This document shows, in pieces, positions 1 through 11,455 of a stretch of 64,000 bases of DNA (the stretch's first letter is position 1; every line of letters starts with the position of its first letter). A program made the translations under genes and the position numbers. A model generated the notes under the pieces. It did not search any database, was not told the origin of the DNA, and worked only from the letters and a program-made list of their open reading frames with translations. Source of the DNA: Microglena sp. YARC (taxonomy: Eukaryota > Chlorophyta > Chlorophyceae > Chlamydomonadales > Chlamydomonadaceae); assembly GCA_022414725.1 (NCBI GenBank), contig CM039462.1:97408963-97472962 (forward strand), given 5' to 3'.

Positions 1-389
1 GCTACTGCTGCTGCCTCTCGTCACACCACATCACTGCATACAACCTCACACCACCTCACACCCGCTATTGTCACTTCTGTCCTTCAGGCGCAACCACCGT
101 TTTCTCGTGGGCTGCTGCTGCTGCCTCCCATCACACCACCTCACCACCACCTCACTGCATACCACCTCACACTTGCTATTGTCACTTCTTTTATTCAGGT
201 ACAACCATCGTCATCTTGTGGGCTACTGCTGCTGCCTCTTGTCACACCACATCACTGCATACAACCTCGTACCACCTCACACTCGCTATTGTCACTTTTC
301 TCAGGTGCAACTATCGTTTTCTTGTGGCCTGCTGCTGCTGCCTCCCATCACACCACCTCACACCCGCTATTGTCACTTCTGTTCCTCAG
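1..389 (+). repeat. Upstream splice-acceptor array of the DUF4079-like exon
   Basis: Four tandem units each carry a pyrimidine-rich tract, a CAG acceptor (AG at 86-87, 197-198, 303-304 and 388-389) and then the first ~35 bases of the exon that begins at 390 (reading ATIVFLWAAAA). Only the last acceptor leads into a complete exon; the earlier ones run from the alanine codons back into intron sequence. The duplicated unit therefore spans the 3' splice site. Confidence 0.6.
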
Positions 390-1318
390 GTGCAACTATC
401 GTTTTCTTGTGGGCTGCTGCTGCTTCCCTAACGCCTGCCATGCAGAAGGGTGACAACAACGCCCGCAACGCTCACATTGCATTGAACTCATTGAACGTCG
501 CTCTCTTCGCTTGGCAGATCCCTACTGGTGAGACTCTTTTCCTGTATTTTTTCTCTTTAAATGCGTGTATGCAGTCACATATACGACCTTCTATGGGCTG
601 CTGCTGCTGCCCTAACCCCTGCTATACATAAGGGTGATAACAATGCACACATACGACATGCTTTTGGCTGCTGCTGCCCTAACCTCTGCCATGCAGAAAG
701 GTGATAACAATGCCCGCAACACTCACATTGCATTGAACGTCGCCCTCTTCGCTTGGCAAATCCTTACCGGAGAGTCTTTTCTATGTGTTTTCTCTGTTTT
801 GATTGTGCATATGCTCACACACATACAACGTTCTGTGGGCTGCTGCTGCTGCCCTAACCCCTGCCCTTGCATGGAACGTCGCTCTCTTCGCTTGGCAAAT
901 CCCTACCGGAGAGTTTTTTATTATGTGTTATCTCTGTATACTTGTGCATATGCTCACACACATACAACGTTCTGTGGGCTGCTGCTGCCCTAACCCCTGC
1001 TTAGCAGAAGGGTGATAACAATGCTCACAACGCTCACATTGCATTGAACGTCGCTCTCTTCGCTTGGCAGATCCCTACTAGTAAGTCTTGTTTCCTGTCC
1101 TTTCTCTAAACAAATATGCACGAGTATACAAATATACAACTTTCTTGTTGGCTGCTGCTGCTGCTGCCCTACCCCCTGCCATACATAAGCGTGAGAACAA
1201 AGCTCACATTGCATTGAACTCATTGAACGACGCTCTCTTTGCTTGGCAGATCCCTACCGGTAAGTCCTTTTTCTGTCTTCTCTCTAAAAATGTACAAGTG
1301 CATACAAACCTGGCAGCC

Positions 1319-1413
<95 letters not shown>

Positions 1414-1452
1414 ATCTCTAAAAATGTACAAATGCATACAAACCTGGCAGCC

Positions 1453-1501
<49 letters not shown>

Positions 1502-4500
1502 TTCTCTCTCTCTATCTGTATTTACCTGCCTACCTACCTGCACATTTCTTGGAACACAACCTGGCAGACCTATATGGAGTCTCTTTCCTGTGTTTTCTCT
1601 CTGCATGTGCTCATGCATGTATGTACAGACATACACGTAGCCCTCTCTGTACAAAATGCACATTTACCTGCCTACTTACTAAGGTAGACAGTTACGTAGA
1701 CATTGGATTGTGCGACATGAGTGAAACAACTAAGATTTTCCTGATAGCCGTCTGGTGTTGATTGATTGGTCAATTCATGAACTGACTGACCAAGAAACAT
1801 CTAGCATATTGTGCATCGTCACCTAGGAGCCTCTGTACTGGCTCCACTGTTAAAAATCTACACTGGTGACTGTGCGAAAGAGTATGGTACCACCTGGAGC
1901 AAAATGATCGGTTTTGTCTCCTTTCTGCCTTATTCACTGTCTTCGCATGGCCTGCAATACGCATATATTGGGTCAATACAAATAATAACAAGGCATATTG
2001 TGCATTGTAACTTGGAAGCCTCTCGACTGGTTCTAGCATACTCTTTGACACACTCCAACTTGCCTACAAGGTGGATTGTGTGAAAGGGTATGCCAGAATC
2101 AGTCAGCACAGGTTGGCCTTGTCTGTCAGTCTCATGGCCAAAATTGAAATGGATGACAATGACAACAACGACAATGACAACAACGACAATGACAACAACG
2201 ACAATGACAACCACGACAAAGGTCCTGTTGGACAGCTTTCTGGTGATGATTGATTGTTAAATCAATTCATGAACTGACTCACGCGTAGAAAGTAAACAAA
2301 CCGGTTCAGAGATGAGAAACAAATACCGAATATAGGCATCGTTACATAGAAGTCTCCTCACTGATTCTACTACGGTAGACTATTTCACATGCTCCTTGTT
2401 GTCTACAATGAGGCCTGACAGATGAATCGGCAGGCGGCATCCCCCCCCCCCCCCCCCCCCCCCTTTTGTCGCGCTGATCGACTCAGGTGTGCTACCGCGA
2501 CCCCCTTGCCACCCCCTTAGTCATGAAAACGATGAATTATCAAACTGATACATTTCTGAGTATGGTTTGGTAAAATCAGGCAGGAGCCAAAATAGTGTTT
2601 TAGTCTCCTGTCTGATTGTACCAAACTGTACTAAGAAGTTGTATTAGTTAGATGATTTGACGTTCTTGGAGCCAAGTGGGTGCCAGGGAGTTCCGCGGAA
2701 TCAATCCCGTGTCGATTGGTTGGTTTTGTCTCATGTCCGATTCTTTCAGTGTCTTCCAACTGTTCCGCAAGGTCTGCAATATGATGACATTGGTTTTAGT
2801 AACAAAAACAACTCAGCATATTGTGCACTGTAACTTGGAAGCCTCTCGACTGGTTCTAGCATACACTTTGACACACTCCAACTTGCCTACAAGGTGGATT
2901 GTGTGAAAGGTTATGCCAGAATCAGTCAGCACAGGTTGGCCTTGTCTGTCAGTCCCATGGCCAAAATTGAAATGGATGACAATGACAACAACAACAATGA
3001 CAATGACAACCATGACAAAGGTCCTGTTGGACAGCTTTCTGGTGATGATTGATTGTTAAATCAATTCATGAACTGACTCACGCGTAGAAAGTAAACAAAC
3101 CGTTTCAGAGATGTGAAACAAATACCGAATATGGGCTTTGTTACATAGAAGTCTCCTCACTGATTCTACTATAGTATACTATTTCACATGCTCCTTGTTG
3201 TCTACAAAGAGTCCTGACAGATGAATCGGCAGGCGGCATCCTCCCCCCCCCCCCCCCTCCCCCCCCCCCCCCTCTTTGTCGTCGCGCTGATCGACTCAGG
3301 TGTGCTTCCGCGGACCCCCTTGCCATCCCCTTTGTCGTGAAAATGACGAATCATCAAACTGATTCATTTCTCAGTATGGTCAGTAAAATCAGGCAGGAGC
3401 AAAAATAGTGTTTTAGTCTCCTGTCTGATTGTACCAAACTGTACTGAAAATTGTATTAGTTAGATGATTTGACGTTTTTGCAGCCAAGTGGGTGCCAGGG
3501 AGTTCCGCGGAATCAATCCCGTGTCGATTGGTTGGTTTTGTCTCATGTCCGATTCTTTCAGTGTCTTCCAACCGTTCCGCAAGGTCTGCAATACGATGAC
3601 ATTGGTTTTAGTAACAAAAAACAACTCAGCATATTGTGCATTGTCACCTGGGAGCCTCTTGACTGGTTCTAGCATACACTTTGACGCACTCCAACTTGCC
3701 TACAAGGTGGATTGCGTGAAAGGGTATGCTAGAATCAGTCAGCATAGGTTGGCCCTGCTAGTCCCCAGTCCAAAATTGAAGAGGGTGACAAAATCTACGC
3801 GACAAAGGTCCTGTTGGACAGCTTTCTGGTGAGGATTGATTGTTTAATCATATTGTGCATTGTCACCTAGGAGCCTCTTGACTGGTTCTAGCATTCTCTT
3901 TGACACACTCCAACTTGCCTACAAGGTGGATTGTGTGAAAGGGTAGGCTAGAATCAGTCAGCACAGGTTGGCCCTGTCTGTCAGTCTCATGGCCAAAATT
4001 GAAATGGGTGACAATGACAACAACGACAATGACAACCATGACAAAGATCCTGTTGGACAGGTTTCTGATGATGATTGATTGTGTAATCAATTCATGAACT
4101 GACTCGGCATACAAAGTAAACAAACCGGTTCAGAGATGAGAAACAAATACCGAATATGGGCATCGTTACATAGAAGTCTCCTCACTGACTTTACTACGGT
4201 AGACTATTTCACATGCTCCTTCTCGTCTACAATGAGTCCTGACAGATGAATCAGCAGGCGTCCCCCTCCCCCCCCCCCCTTTGTCGGGCTGATCGACTCG
4301 GGTGTGCTTCCGCGGACCCCCTTGCCACCCCCTTTGTCGTGAAAATGACGAATTATCAAACTGGTACATTTCTGAGTATGGTTTGGTAAAATCAGTCATG
4401 AGCTAAAATAGTGTTTGAGTCTCCTGTCTGATTTTACCAAACTGTGCTAAGAAGTTGTATTAGTTATATACTTTGACGTTATTGCAGAAAAGTGGGTGAC

Positions 4501-5560
4501 AGGGGGTTTCGCGGAATCAATCCCGGATTGATTGGTTGGTTTTGTCTCATGTCCGATTCTTCCAGTATCTTCCAAACATTCCGCGGGGTCTGTGATACGA
4601 AGATATTGGTTTTATAAAAAAAAACATGTTGTGCATTGTCACATGGGAGCCTCTCAACTGGTTCTACCATTAAAAATCTACACTATAGACTGTGCGAAAG
4701 AGTCTGGTGCAATCTGGAGCAAAAATGATTGATAATGTCTCATGTCTGCTTAATTCATTGTCTTCCACACATTTTGCAAGGTCTACAATACCACATACAT
4801 ATGTTTTATTAGAACAAGCTTGATGCAGTGTTGCATGAGACGCTAAAAATCTGCGGAGAGTGATTGCGACGGAGCAACAGGTGGCAAGGGAAGCTAGTTA
4901 TTTACGAGGCTGTTGGCTCATGTGTCTGGCTTCATCATGATCAGACGGGCGGTGGACCGGTCAAATGGGTAGCACTGGGGGCTCCCGCCCCCCAGAAGGG
5001 CAGCTCCGCCAAAACAAATTAAGCATATTTTGCAATGTCACCTGGAAGCCTCTTGATTGGTTCTATCATACTCTTTGACACAATCCGCATTGCCTACAAT
5101 GCGGATTGTGTGAAACGGTACGCCAGAATCAGTCAGCACAGATTAGCCCTGCCTGTCAGTCTCCAGGCCAAAATCGAAGTGGGCAACAAATTTAGCTTCA
5201 TAGGCTCATGTGGAAGCCTCTCGACTGTTTCTACCATATTCTATGACACAATCAGCGTTGCCTCATTATCCAAATCCGTCATCAGCCTCTTCTTAATCCT
5301 AATCTGCCGCAATCCTCAACCTCAATCCTAATCCGCCTCACTCTGTTGTCACCCTCAATCCATCTCAATCCGCCTCACTCTCAATGTCACCCTCAATCTG
5401 TTGTCACCCTCAATCCATCTCAATCTGTTCTCACTCTCATTGTCACCCTCAATCTGTTGTCACCCACGATCCTCCTAATCCATCTCAATCATAAATCCTC
5501 TTTCCACCTGTAGGTCTGGAAATTGTGGACAAGGTCTTCCAGTTCACCGTCTGGCCATAG
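390..5560 (+). CDS. 3' end of a DUF4079-like plastid membrane protein gene (two exons)
   Basis: Two exons are visible: 390-527 and 5514-5560; the N-terminal part lies before the window. Exon one follows a TTCCTCAG acceptor, encodes GATIVFLWAAAASLTPAM and then NARNAHIALNSLNVALFAWQ with IPTG, and ends in G|GTGAGA. The terminal exon follows CACCTGTAG and encodes LEIVDKVFQFTVWP and a TAG stop. Phases agree: the Gly codon is split G|GT. The AHIALN-N-LFAWQ-PTG motif followed by a short EIV-KV-F-WP tail is what I recall of the C-terminus of DUF4079 proteins of plants, algae and cyanobacteria, which are predicted thylakoid or envelope membrane proteins of unknown function. The family call is from memory; the splice structure is read from sequence. 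The 4986-base intron is filled with partial exon copies and repeats described separately. Confidence 0.6.
590..1265 (+). repeat. Downstream array of partial copies of exon 390-527
   Basis: At least four degraded copies of the 3' half of the upstream exon lie at about 590-775, 835-912, 970-1082 and 1145-1262. They share the alanine-codon run and the HIALNVALFAWQIPT coding stretch, and several still end in a donor-like site (for example GTAAGTCT and GTAAGTCC). One copy has an internal deletion and one has a premature TAG. They look like tandem duplications of [exon 3' half + intron start], not additional functional exons, because none has a proper acceptor and complete 5' half. Confidence 0.6.
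1321..1518 (+). repeat. (CT)n microsatellites, two blocks
   Basis: Two pure to near-pure CT/TTTCTC tracts (about 1321-1411 and 1455-1515) are separated by a duplicated spacer reading AAAAATGTACAA-TGCATACAAACC. Open frames through them give Ser-Leu repeats only and are not genes. Confidence 0.9.
1757..5280. repeat. ~0.8 kb long-period tandem repeat, about four units
   Basis: A unit of roughly 0.8 kb recurs from about 1760 to 5280. It contains a CATATTGTGCATTGT motif, a CTCGACTGGTTCTAGCAT block, a (GACAACAAC)n tract, a poly-C run (near 2440, 3243 and 4270), a GTTCCGCGGAATC motif and a TCATGTCCGATTCTT block. Equivalent landmarks fall near 1997, 2817, 3628/3850, 4630 and 5025. The last units are partial and more diverged. 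No coding frame persists through more than one unit. The array sits inside the intron of the DUF4079-like gene. Confidence 0.75.
4839..5022 (+). repeat. Dispersed ~200-bp repeat, family R1, copy 1
   Basis: Shares GACGCTAAAAA, GGAG-GTGTTGGC, ACAGGTGGCAA, a GTTGGCT-A-GTGTC block and a final GGGGGCTCCCGCCCCCC/CTCCGCCAAAA segment with copies at 8686-8915 and 16901-17110. The A-rich 3' end suggests a retroposed element; no open frame is present. Confidence 0.6.
5280..5510. repeat. Minisatellite of CCTCAATC / TGTTGTCACC units
   Basis: Degenerate short repeats of the type CAATCC-CCTCA and CTCAATCTGTTGTCACCCTC run up to the polypyrimidine tract before the last exon of the DUF4079-like gene. Confidence 0.7.
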
Positions 5561-6244
5561 GTTTGTTTGTGTCTGTGATGTATGTCAAGCTTGAAGGAAA
5601 GAGGCATTGCTTTTCTTTCCGGCTACCAGCATCAGCTTCTGGGCAGATCTCCAGAGACTGCCATTGGGCCAAACCCAAAGACTCCAACAGCACCGGAAAG
5701 CTGAAGGTATCGCCTTAAGGTTTGGAAGCAGAGGTAGCCCAGGGAGCTGCTTAGAAACTGTTGCTTGTAGCTGAAAAAGAGTGCTATGGACGGAGGACAG
5801 GCGCCCAATCTTAATTGTGGGAATGGATTTTGTCCACTGTTTATTTCTTGGGGTTAAGGTTTGCTCAGCAGCTTCTAGGCACCTCCATTTCTCAGTCCTT
5901 AAGTCAAACCTCGAGCCAGCTTGTACGTTGGAAAGCTGGCATGACGAGCATTCCAATTCAGCTACAAACTTTGGACTTGACCTGGTGAAGCTATCTGGAA
6001 GCTGCCAGGGGTAGCCCAAAAATGAAGCATTGAAGCTGTCCACACAAATTTGTTCTCAAAATTTAGGACTTTAATTTGATTTTAAACCTACTTGTTACTA
6101 ATGGAACTAAATGAACAGTTCCGAAACTTATATTATTGCAAGGTATGGAAGCTTAATTTTGTACTCGGCTCAATTTTTATATGAGCATGAAGATGCTATG
6201 TAGTCAATGTACTGGCATGTGCCGTGTTTTGTTAAGTCATGTAA
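5561..6244 (+). terminator. 3' UTR and TGTAA polyadenylation-type signal of the DUF4079-like gene
   Basis: Non-repetitive sequence follows the TAG stop at 5558-5560. The first good TGTAA, the usual green-algal polyadenylation signal, is at 6240-6244, which would give a 3' UTR of about 690 bases. A 152-codon antisense frame crosses this stretch but has no supporting features. Confidence 0.4.
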
Positions 6245-6830
6245 TGCAGTTTTGGAAGGCTCCCAAACATTCTCCCTCACTTGAACTTGAACTTCACTCC
6301 CCTGTCTCCCCCAACTGGATTGTACACCCCAATACGCCACCCACACCCTCCCACTGAAATTGAAATTGTTACATCCGAGTAATGTGCCTCTCTCAGAAGT
6401 CAGGACGTGAAGTTAAGGACACCACTGCGCAAGCCGGAGCTAGCAGTAGTCACCGTACACCCTCCCACTATATATTTAAGGGCTATATACCCGCCTGTTA
6501 TCTAACTTGAACTTGATTAAATGGCTGCAGCCATTAAGGCTACTCGCCGTCCGGGAGTAACATCATCAACTCAACTCAAAGGTTTTCTAGTAGGGTCGAG
6601 CAGCCTGAGTAGGGTGCAGGGTACTTCAAATGGCCTAATTGGCCAGCGCTTTAGCGCACTTGAAAACAAAAAAACTGCGCTTTGTACTGCAAAAAGCGCA
6701 TAAATTGCTTGCTGCGCCCACAGGGGGGTTGCAAAAAACTGCGCTTAAAGCGCCGAGGGGGTCAAAAAGTCAGCGTTCAAAAGCGCAAAAGCGCGCGCTT
6801 TGAATTACCCTGGTAGGGTGCCGTTTTGAC
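6245..6830. other. Intergenic, no gene seen
   Basis: No credible coding region. Between about 6645 and 6805 there are many AAGCGC / GCGCTT hexamers in both orientations, so the stretch could fold into several short hairpins. A 60-codon plus-strand frame near 6521 has no supporting evidence. Confidence 0.4.
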
Positions 6831-6860
6831 GAATGGTTCAATGGCAGAGCTCCTCGAGCG
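6831..6860 (+). repeat. SINE head fragment (A-box only)
   Basis: ACGAATGGTTCAATGGCAGAGC matches the tRNA-like A-box region of the SINE at 60729 and the reverse-strand copy near 22520. The B-box and body are missing. Confidence 0.4.
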
Positions 6861-7735
6861 AATTAGAACTTGAACTTGGTTATTTTATTTTAATTTTTAA
6901 TTGTAGCTTCAGCCAGAAATTTGGCCGCTCGCCTTCTTCGGCAGTAAAAAGATAATTATCAGGAAAAGGTAAACTAATCAATCATAATAATATTATTATT
7001 AATTAAGGGAGGAATCACTTGTTCTTTCATTTTTCGTTTTCTCCCCTCCTCTTCTTCTGAACGAAAAAACAGTGCAAAAAAACCTATTCATGACTATAAA
7101 AAAAGACGTGATCCAGTCTCTTCATACATTCTAGGATGAACAGAGGAAGCTTCTCTCGCCCTTTAACTTCTGGCTTGTACAACAGGTAATGTAGAGGAAT
7201 CATTTTGCTCTCCGATTGGGAAATCAGGCTCTGATACTTTTTTCTCGAATTCAGCAAGGCTGCCTCATTTCCTACTAATATATCGGGTTTGATAGAAATT
7301 TATTAAGCAGCTAAAATTGTATAAGTCAGCTTACTTTAGCTTATGTTTTCATAGAATGTAATAAGTAACTTAGACTAAGAAGCCTTAGAAATAGAAAATT
7401 TGAAAACGCCGAATTCGAGGATTCTAGGAAGAGAGCATCGCCATATCCTACAAATATATCAGGCTTCTTCAGTACATCCAAATACTACATGGTGTTCATC
7501 TTGAACTGCTCCATACTCGGTCATTACGCAATGGTGTCACACTCGATCCGCACTCGATCCTTACAAGGAACAATTGGACGTTTCCATCTATCAATTTCCA
7601 CTTTTAGGTACAGGTGGTTGGAGGAAGTTATAAATCTAGGCATATAACGCACAACCTTGTGAGATAGGTCTCAGATGAGAGAATTGGGCATCTCAGGTTT
7701 CCTACTCTCATCCCATGAGGAGGACATCCAGGTCT
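6861..7735. other. Intergenic, no gene seen
   Basis: AT-rich non-repetitive sequence without a convincing open frame, splice-supported exon or RNA gene on either strand. Confidence 0.4.
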
Positions 7736-7749
7736 GGTTCACTGCATTC

Positions 7750-7935
7750 TTCCTCGAACGAAGAAGGTGCGGGGTTCGAATCCCTACCCTGCAGGTGCGC
7801 TTTAGTGTTGGCGCTCACTGCCAACCGCCATGGTAGCTCTGTCCAGGTAGGGTAGCAGCCCGTTCCCTACCGCTGTAAGACAGGGCCCCCTTAATACCAC
7901 GCGCCACCCCTCCGCCCCACCAGGCGTTATCAATA
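7750..7935 (+). repeat. tRNA-derived SINE, family S1, near-complete copy
   Basis: The head has a pol III B-box (GGGGTTCGAATCCC at 7771-7784). It is followed by the body shared by all S1 copies: CATGGTAGCTCTGTCCAGG, then TACCGCTGTAAGACAGGGC, then CCACCAGGCGTTATCA. A related tail fragment (CGCCAGGCGTTATC) lies near 8095. Related copies occur at 22333-22546 (-), 52570-52770 (-), 54459-54560 (+) and, head only, 60729-60790 (+). Pol III boxes followed by a common body is the structure of a SINE. Confidence 0.7.
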
Positions 7936-8139
7936 CCGGTCAATTAATTGTTTCTGTGGGTTTTGCACAGGAGGCCTTGGAATCGGAAGATGGTGAGCAG
8001 CCCAGAGTTGACTGAAAACCCATGCGACAATCCAATCCAACCCATTACATCTGCGTAGGGTGCACGCAAGTGGGGCTCCCTTAAAATTACACCCCGCCAG
8101 GCGTTATCTTAATAGGGAACACTGATGGGGGCGGTCTCA

Positions 8140-8345
8140 GGGAGCTGCATGTTGATGCTTTAACGTTTTGATGAATGCTTTGACGTTTTGATGAATGCTG
8201 ATGCTTCTGCAGGAGCCATGTAACCAAGCGCAGCCTTAGCAGGCACCTACTCAGACCAAGGGAGTGGATGGGTAGGTGGGGGAGGGGATGGTAGGAATGG
8301 GTTGGGTAGGTGGGTTGGGTTGGTGGGGTTGGTGTGTGTGTGTCT

Positions 8346-8402
<57 letters not shown>

Positions 8403-8685
8403 CAGGTCTCAGGGAGCTGAACGTTTTGCATGAATGCTGATGTTTCTGCAGAAGCCATGTAACCAAGCGCAGCCTTAGCAGGCACCTACTCAGACCAAGG
8501 GAGTGGATGGGTAGGTGGGGGAGGAGATGGGAGGAATGGGTTGGGTTGGTGGGTAGGTAGGGGGAAAATCAGGTCTCGGGGAGCTGAACGTTTTGGCGAA
8601 TGCTGATGTTTCTGCAGAAGCCATGTAACCAAGCGCAGCCTTAGCAGGCACCTGCTGAGTCCAAGAGAATACAAGTTATATTCAG
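8140..8685. repeat. Minisatellite with 56-base poly-G run
   Basis: Three tandem units share GCTGATG-TTCTGCAG, AGCCATGTAACCAAGCGCAG and CCTTAGCAGGCACCT. Each is followed by a GGTGGGT-rich tract. An uninterrupted run of 56 G occupies 8346-8401; its true length is uncertain because such runs assemble poorly. Diverged relatives of the unit appear near 9890, 10035 and 10245. Confidence 0.75.
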
Positions 8686-8915
8686 GGTCGCAAGCGACGC
8701 TAAAAAATGGCGGGGAGTGTTGGCAACTGAGCGACAGGTGGCAACGGAAGCGAGTTAGTTAGGAGACCGTTGGCTGACGTGTCAGGCTTCTTCTTAGGGG
8801 GGCTGTCGGACGGTCGAACGGACAACGGGGTAACCCTGGGGGCTGGCTACCCCCGGGCTAGCTTCCTACCTCCGGCTCCCGCCCCCCTGAAGAGGGGGCT
8901 CCGCAAAAAATGCCA
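8686..8915 (+). repeat. Dispersed repeat, family R1, copy 2
   Basis: Begins with the palindromic GTCGCAAGCGACGC and ends with CCCGCCCCCCTGAAGAGGG and CTCCGCAAAAAA. It aligns along its length with the copies at 4839 and 16901, with a small internal insertion. Confidence 0.65.
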
Positions 8916-8996
8916 TGGGGAACTGACTCTTTAAAGGCCAGAATATTGTCTTGCCAGCGAATACGTGAGTTCATGCCCTTGCACCCATCGATCATT

Positions 8997-9186
8997 AGGG
9001 AACGGCAAATCATATAATGTTGACCAAAGACGAGTATCATATGATATCATACACAAATCACATGATTTAATATCATATGATATGATGCCCCAGGCCAAAG
9101 TTACCTAGTCAGACCCCCGGCATCATATGATATCATATGATGACATGATATCATATGAATATATGATATCATATTGCCGATCCCTA
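8997..9186. mobile_element. hAT-like MITE with perfect 8-bp target duplication
   Basis: The element starts TAGGGAACGGCAAATCATAT and ends with the imperfect inverse, ATATTGCCGATCCCTA. It is flanked on both sides by TCGATCAT (8989-8996 and 9187-9194). An 8-bp duplication and TAGGG termini fit the hAT superfamily. The 190-bp interior consists largely of ATCATATGATATCATATGAT palindromes and has no coding capacity, so it is a non-autonomous element. Confidence 0.75.
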
Positions 9187-9194
9187 TCGATCAT

Positions 9195-10104
9195 ATACAC
9201 ATACGTAGGCGCTTAATCATGTCTACCCTTTTGCACACGATCTCGCTCATTCGCGCTATTGGATCCAACCTACATAACACATCTGTTCTACGCCCCTACC
9301 ACACAGCCCCTCGGCGGCCCCCGCCCCCCCCCATCACTAGCCTCCCGCGGCCGGGCACGGGCCGATTGTTTGTTGTTGTTCACCGGGTTTCACCGGCTCA
9401 CCTAGAGTGACTTAGAGTGCACAGGACTACCTCCCTGTGGCACTGTACTGCGATGCCGCTGCCAGCTATGGCACGGACTCTGATGCCGGTACCCTGAGGT
9501 GCCGCGCCATCTCAGTACTTCCTCCTAGCGCATTGATCCAATGCTTATCTAACTGTAAAGATCTTATCCTTACCGTCTTCCCCTCGTCTCTGTGCTCTGC
9601 ACATACTCTGGAAACTCACATTTGTCAATGATTGTGTGAAGGGACGGATCACTAGCTTTCAGAGTATTTTACAGTGCAGACGTTTTATGGAGACCCAACA
9701 GGGCTCAATACCAGGGGATTAGCAATTTCCATGGTTCTCCTGACAAGGAGACTCTTTTATGGTGACTACTGCTAGCTCTGGCTTACGCAGTGGTGTCCTT
9801 AACCTCACGTCCTGAGAGTGGCGCATTACTCGGATGTAACAATTTCAATTTGAATTGTGAAGGGACGGCGATCATCCTCAAAGGTTGGAGCCATGTAAGT
9901 CCAAGAAGAGGTAACATCAGGGCTTAGTGACAGACTCTGTTTGAGAGAAAGGTACCAGTGGATTAACCGAGCATCTCGGTGCCCCTAGTAGACTTTGGGG
10001 ATGCTTGTTTGGCTCTCTAAACGGCTCTCTAAAACCAGGTACCTACTCAGTCCAAGAAGAAGAAAAGGCCCGTAAGGATCTGCCTAGAAGATGCTTAGAA
10101 AAGC
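9195..10104. other. Intergenic, no gene seen
   Basis: Mixed-composition sequence with short open frames only (9174-9410 and 9437-9631 on the plus strand). Their translations show no recognisable domain and the frames cross C-rich runs. I do not support a gene here. Confidence 0.35.
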
Positions 10105-10105
10105 C

Positions 10106-10108
<3 letters not shown>

Positions 10109-10160
<52 letters not shown>

Positions 10161-10200
10161 ACTACCACCACCACACACACACACACACACAATCACACAC
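10109..10200. repeat. Poly-C (52) followed by (CA)n
   Basis: An uninterrupted run of C from 10109 to 10160 is followed by ACTACCACCACC and a CA dinucleotide tract. Confidence 0.9.
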
Positions 10201-10339
10201 CCTCCCCCCCAAGGTGTTCTTCATTCTCTCAAAGCCTCTGCCAGCTCAGCCTTAACAGGCACTTATTTAGTCCAAGAAGAGGGAAAGGCCGCGAGGAACT
10301 GCAAAATTCTGCCAAAATTCAGTTCTGCCCCCCAAAGGC

Positions 10340-11245
10340 CTGAAGTTTGACTATCACACAATCCCTATGTGGTTATTCCGAGGATGCCATCATGTGCGCC
10401 ATTTTGTAAACCCCCAGAATCCATATCTTAGTTTTTCAAAAAAGGGGGTATTTCTATTTAGGGGGGGGGGGGGGGGGGGGGGGACAGCACCCAGGTTTTT
10501 AAGGCGTAGGGGGGGTAATATTTTTTTCTACTCCTGCAGCAGAGTACAAATACTTTCACAGCATCACAGTACAAGTATTTTCACAGCAGCACAGTACACG
10601 TACTTTCACAGCAGCACAGTACACGTACTTTCACAGCAGCACAGTACACGTACTTTCACAGCAGCACAGTACACGTACTTTCACAGCAGCACAGTACACG
10701 TACTTTCACAGCAGCACAGTACACGTACTTTCACAGCAGCACAGTACACGTACTTTCACAGCAGCACAGTACACATACTTTCACAGCAGCACAGTACAAG
10801 TACTTTCACAGCAGCACAGTACACGTACTTTCACAGCAGCACAGTACAAGTACTTTCACAGCAGCACAGTACACGTACTTTCACAGCAGCACAGTACACG
10901 TACTTTCACAGCAGCACAGTACACGTACTTTCACAGCAGCACAGTACACGTACTTTCACAGCAGCACAGTACACGTACTTTCACAGCAGCACAGTGCACG
11001 TACTTTCACAGCAGCACAGTACACGTACTTTCACAGCAGCACAGTACACGTACTTTCACAGCAGCCCAGTACACGTACTTTCACAGCAGCACAGTACATG
11101 TACTTTCACAGCAGCACAGTACAAGTACTTTCACAGCAGCACAGTACACGTACTTTCACAGGAGCGCAGTACACGTACTTTCACAGCAGCACAGTACAAG
11201 TACTTTCACAGCAGCACAGTTCAAGTACTTTCACAGCAGCAGACA
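10340..11245. repeat. 25-bp minisatellite, array 1 (about 28 copies) and its leader
   Basis: From about 10545 to 11240 the unit CACAGCAGCACAGTACACGTACTTT recurs with few substitutions; it contains the near-palindrome GTACACGTAC. It is preceded by a ~200-bp leader (10340-10540) that reappears before array 2 (11925-12120), including a TTTCAAAAAAGGGG motif and a poly-G run. The open frame through the array (YFHSSTVHVLSQQ units) is open because the unit lacks stops in that frame; I do not consider it a gene. Confidence 0.85.
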
Positions 11246-11455
11246 GAAGGAGCCCAGGCCTCACAATTTGGAGTCAGGCATATTGATTGTTTCTGAGAAT
11301 GGGGCTATAATGGCATGTATCATGGCGATATTGTGAGTTACTTTTCAGGTCATTCAGGTTTATTTCTATCTTTTTACTCAGACCTCCAAATGACATTGTG
11401 AGCCCACCATTGAGATTGTGTTGACAAGGGCAATTCATTGGCACCACTTAAGACA
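11246..11455. other. Short unique stretch, no gene seen
   Basis: Unique sequence between the 25-bp array and the GT-rich minisatellite; no feature recognised. Confidence 0.4.

Noticed and set aside
5585..6043. 152-codon minus-strand frame
   Set aside because: Non-repetitive but antisense to the 3' UTR of the DUF4079-like gene, without recognised domain, promoter or polyadenylation signal.
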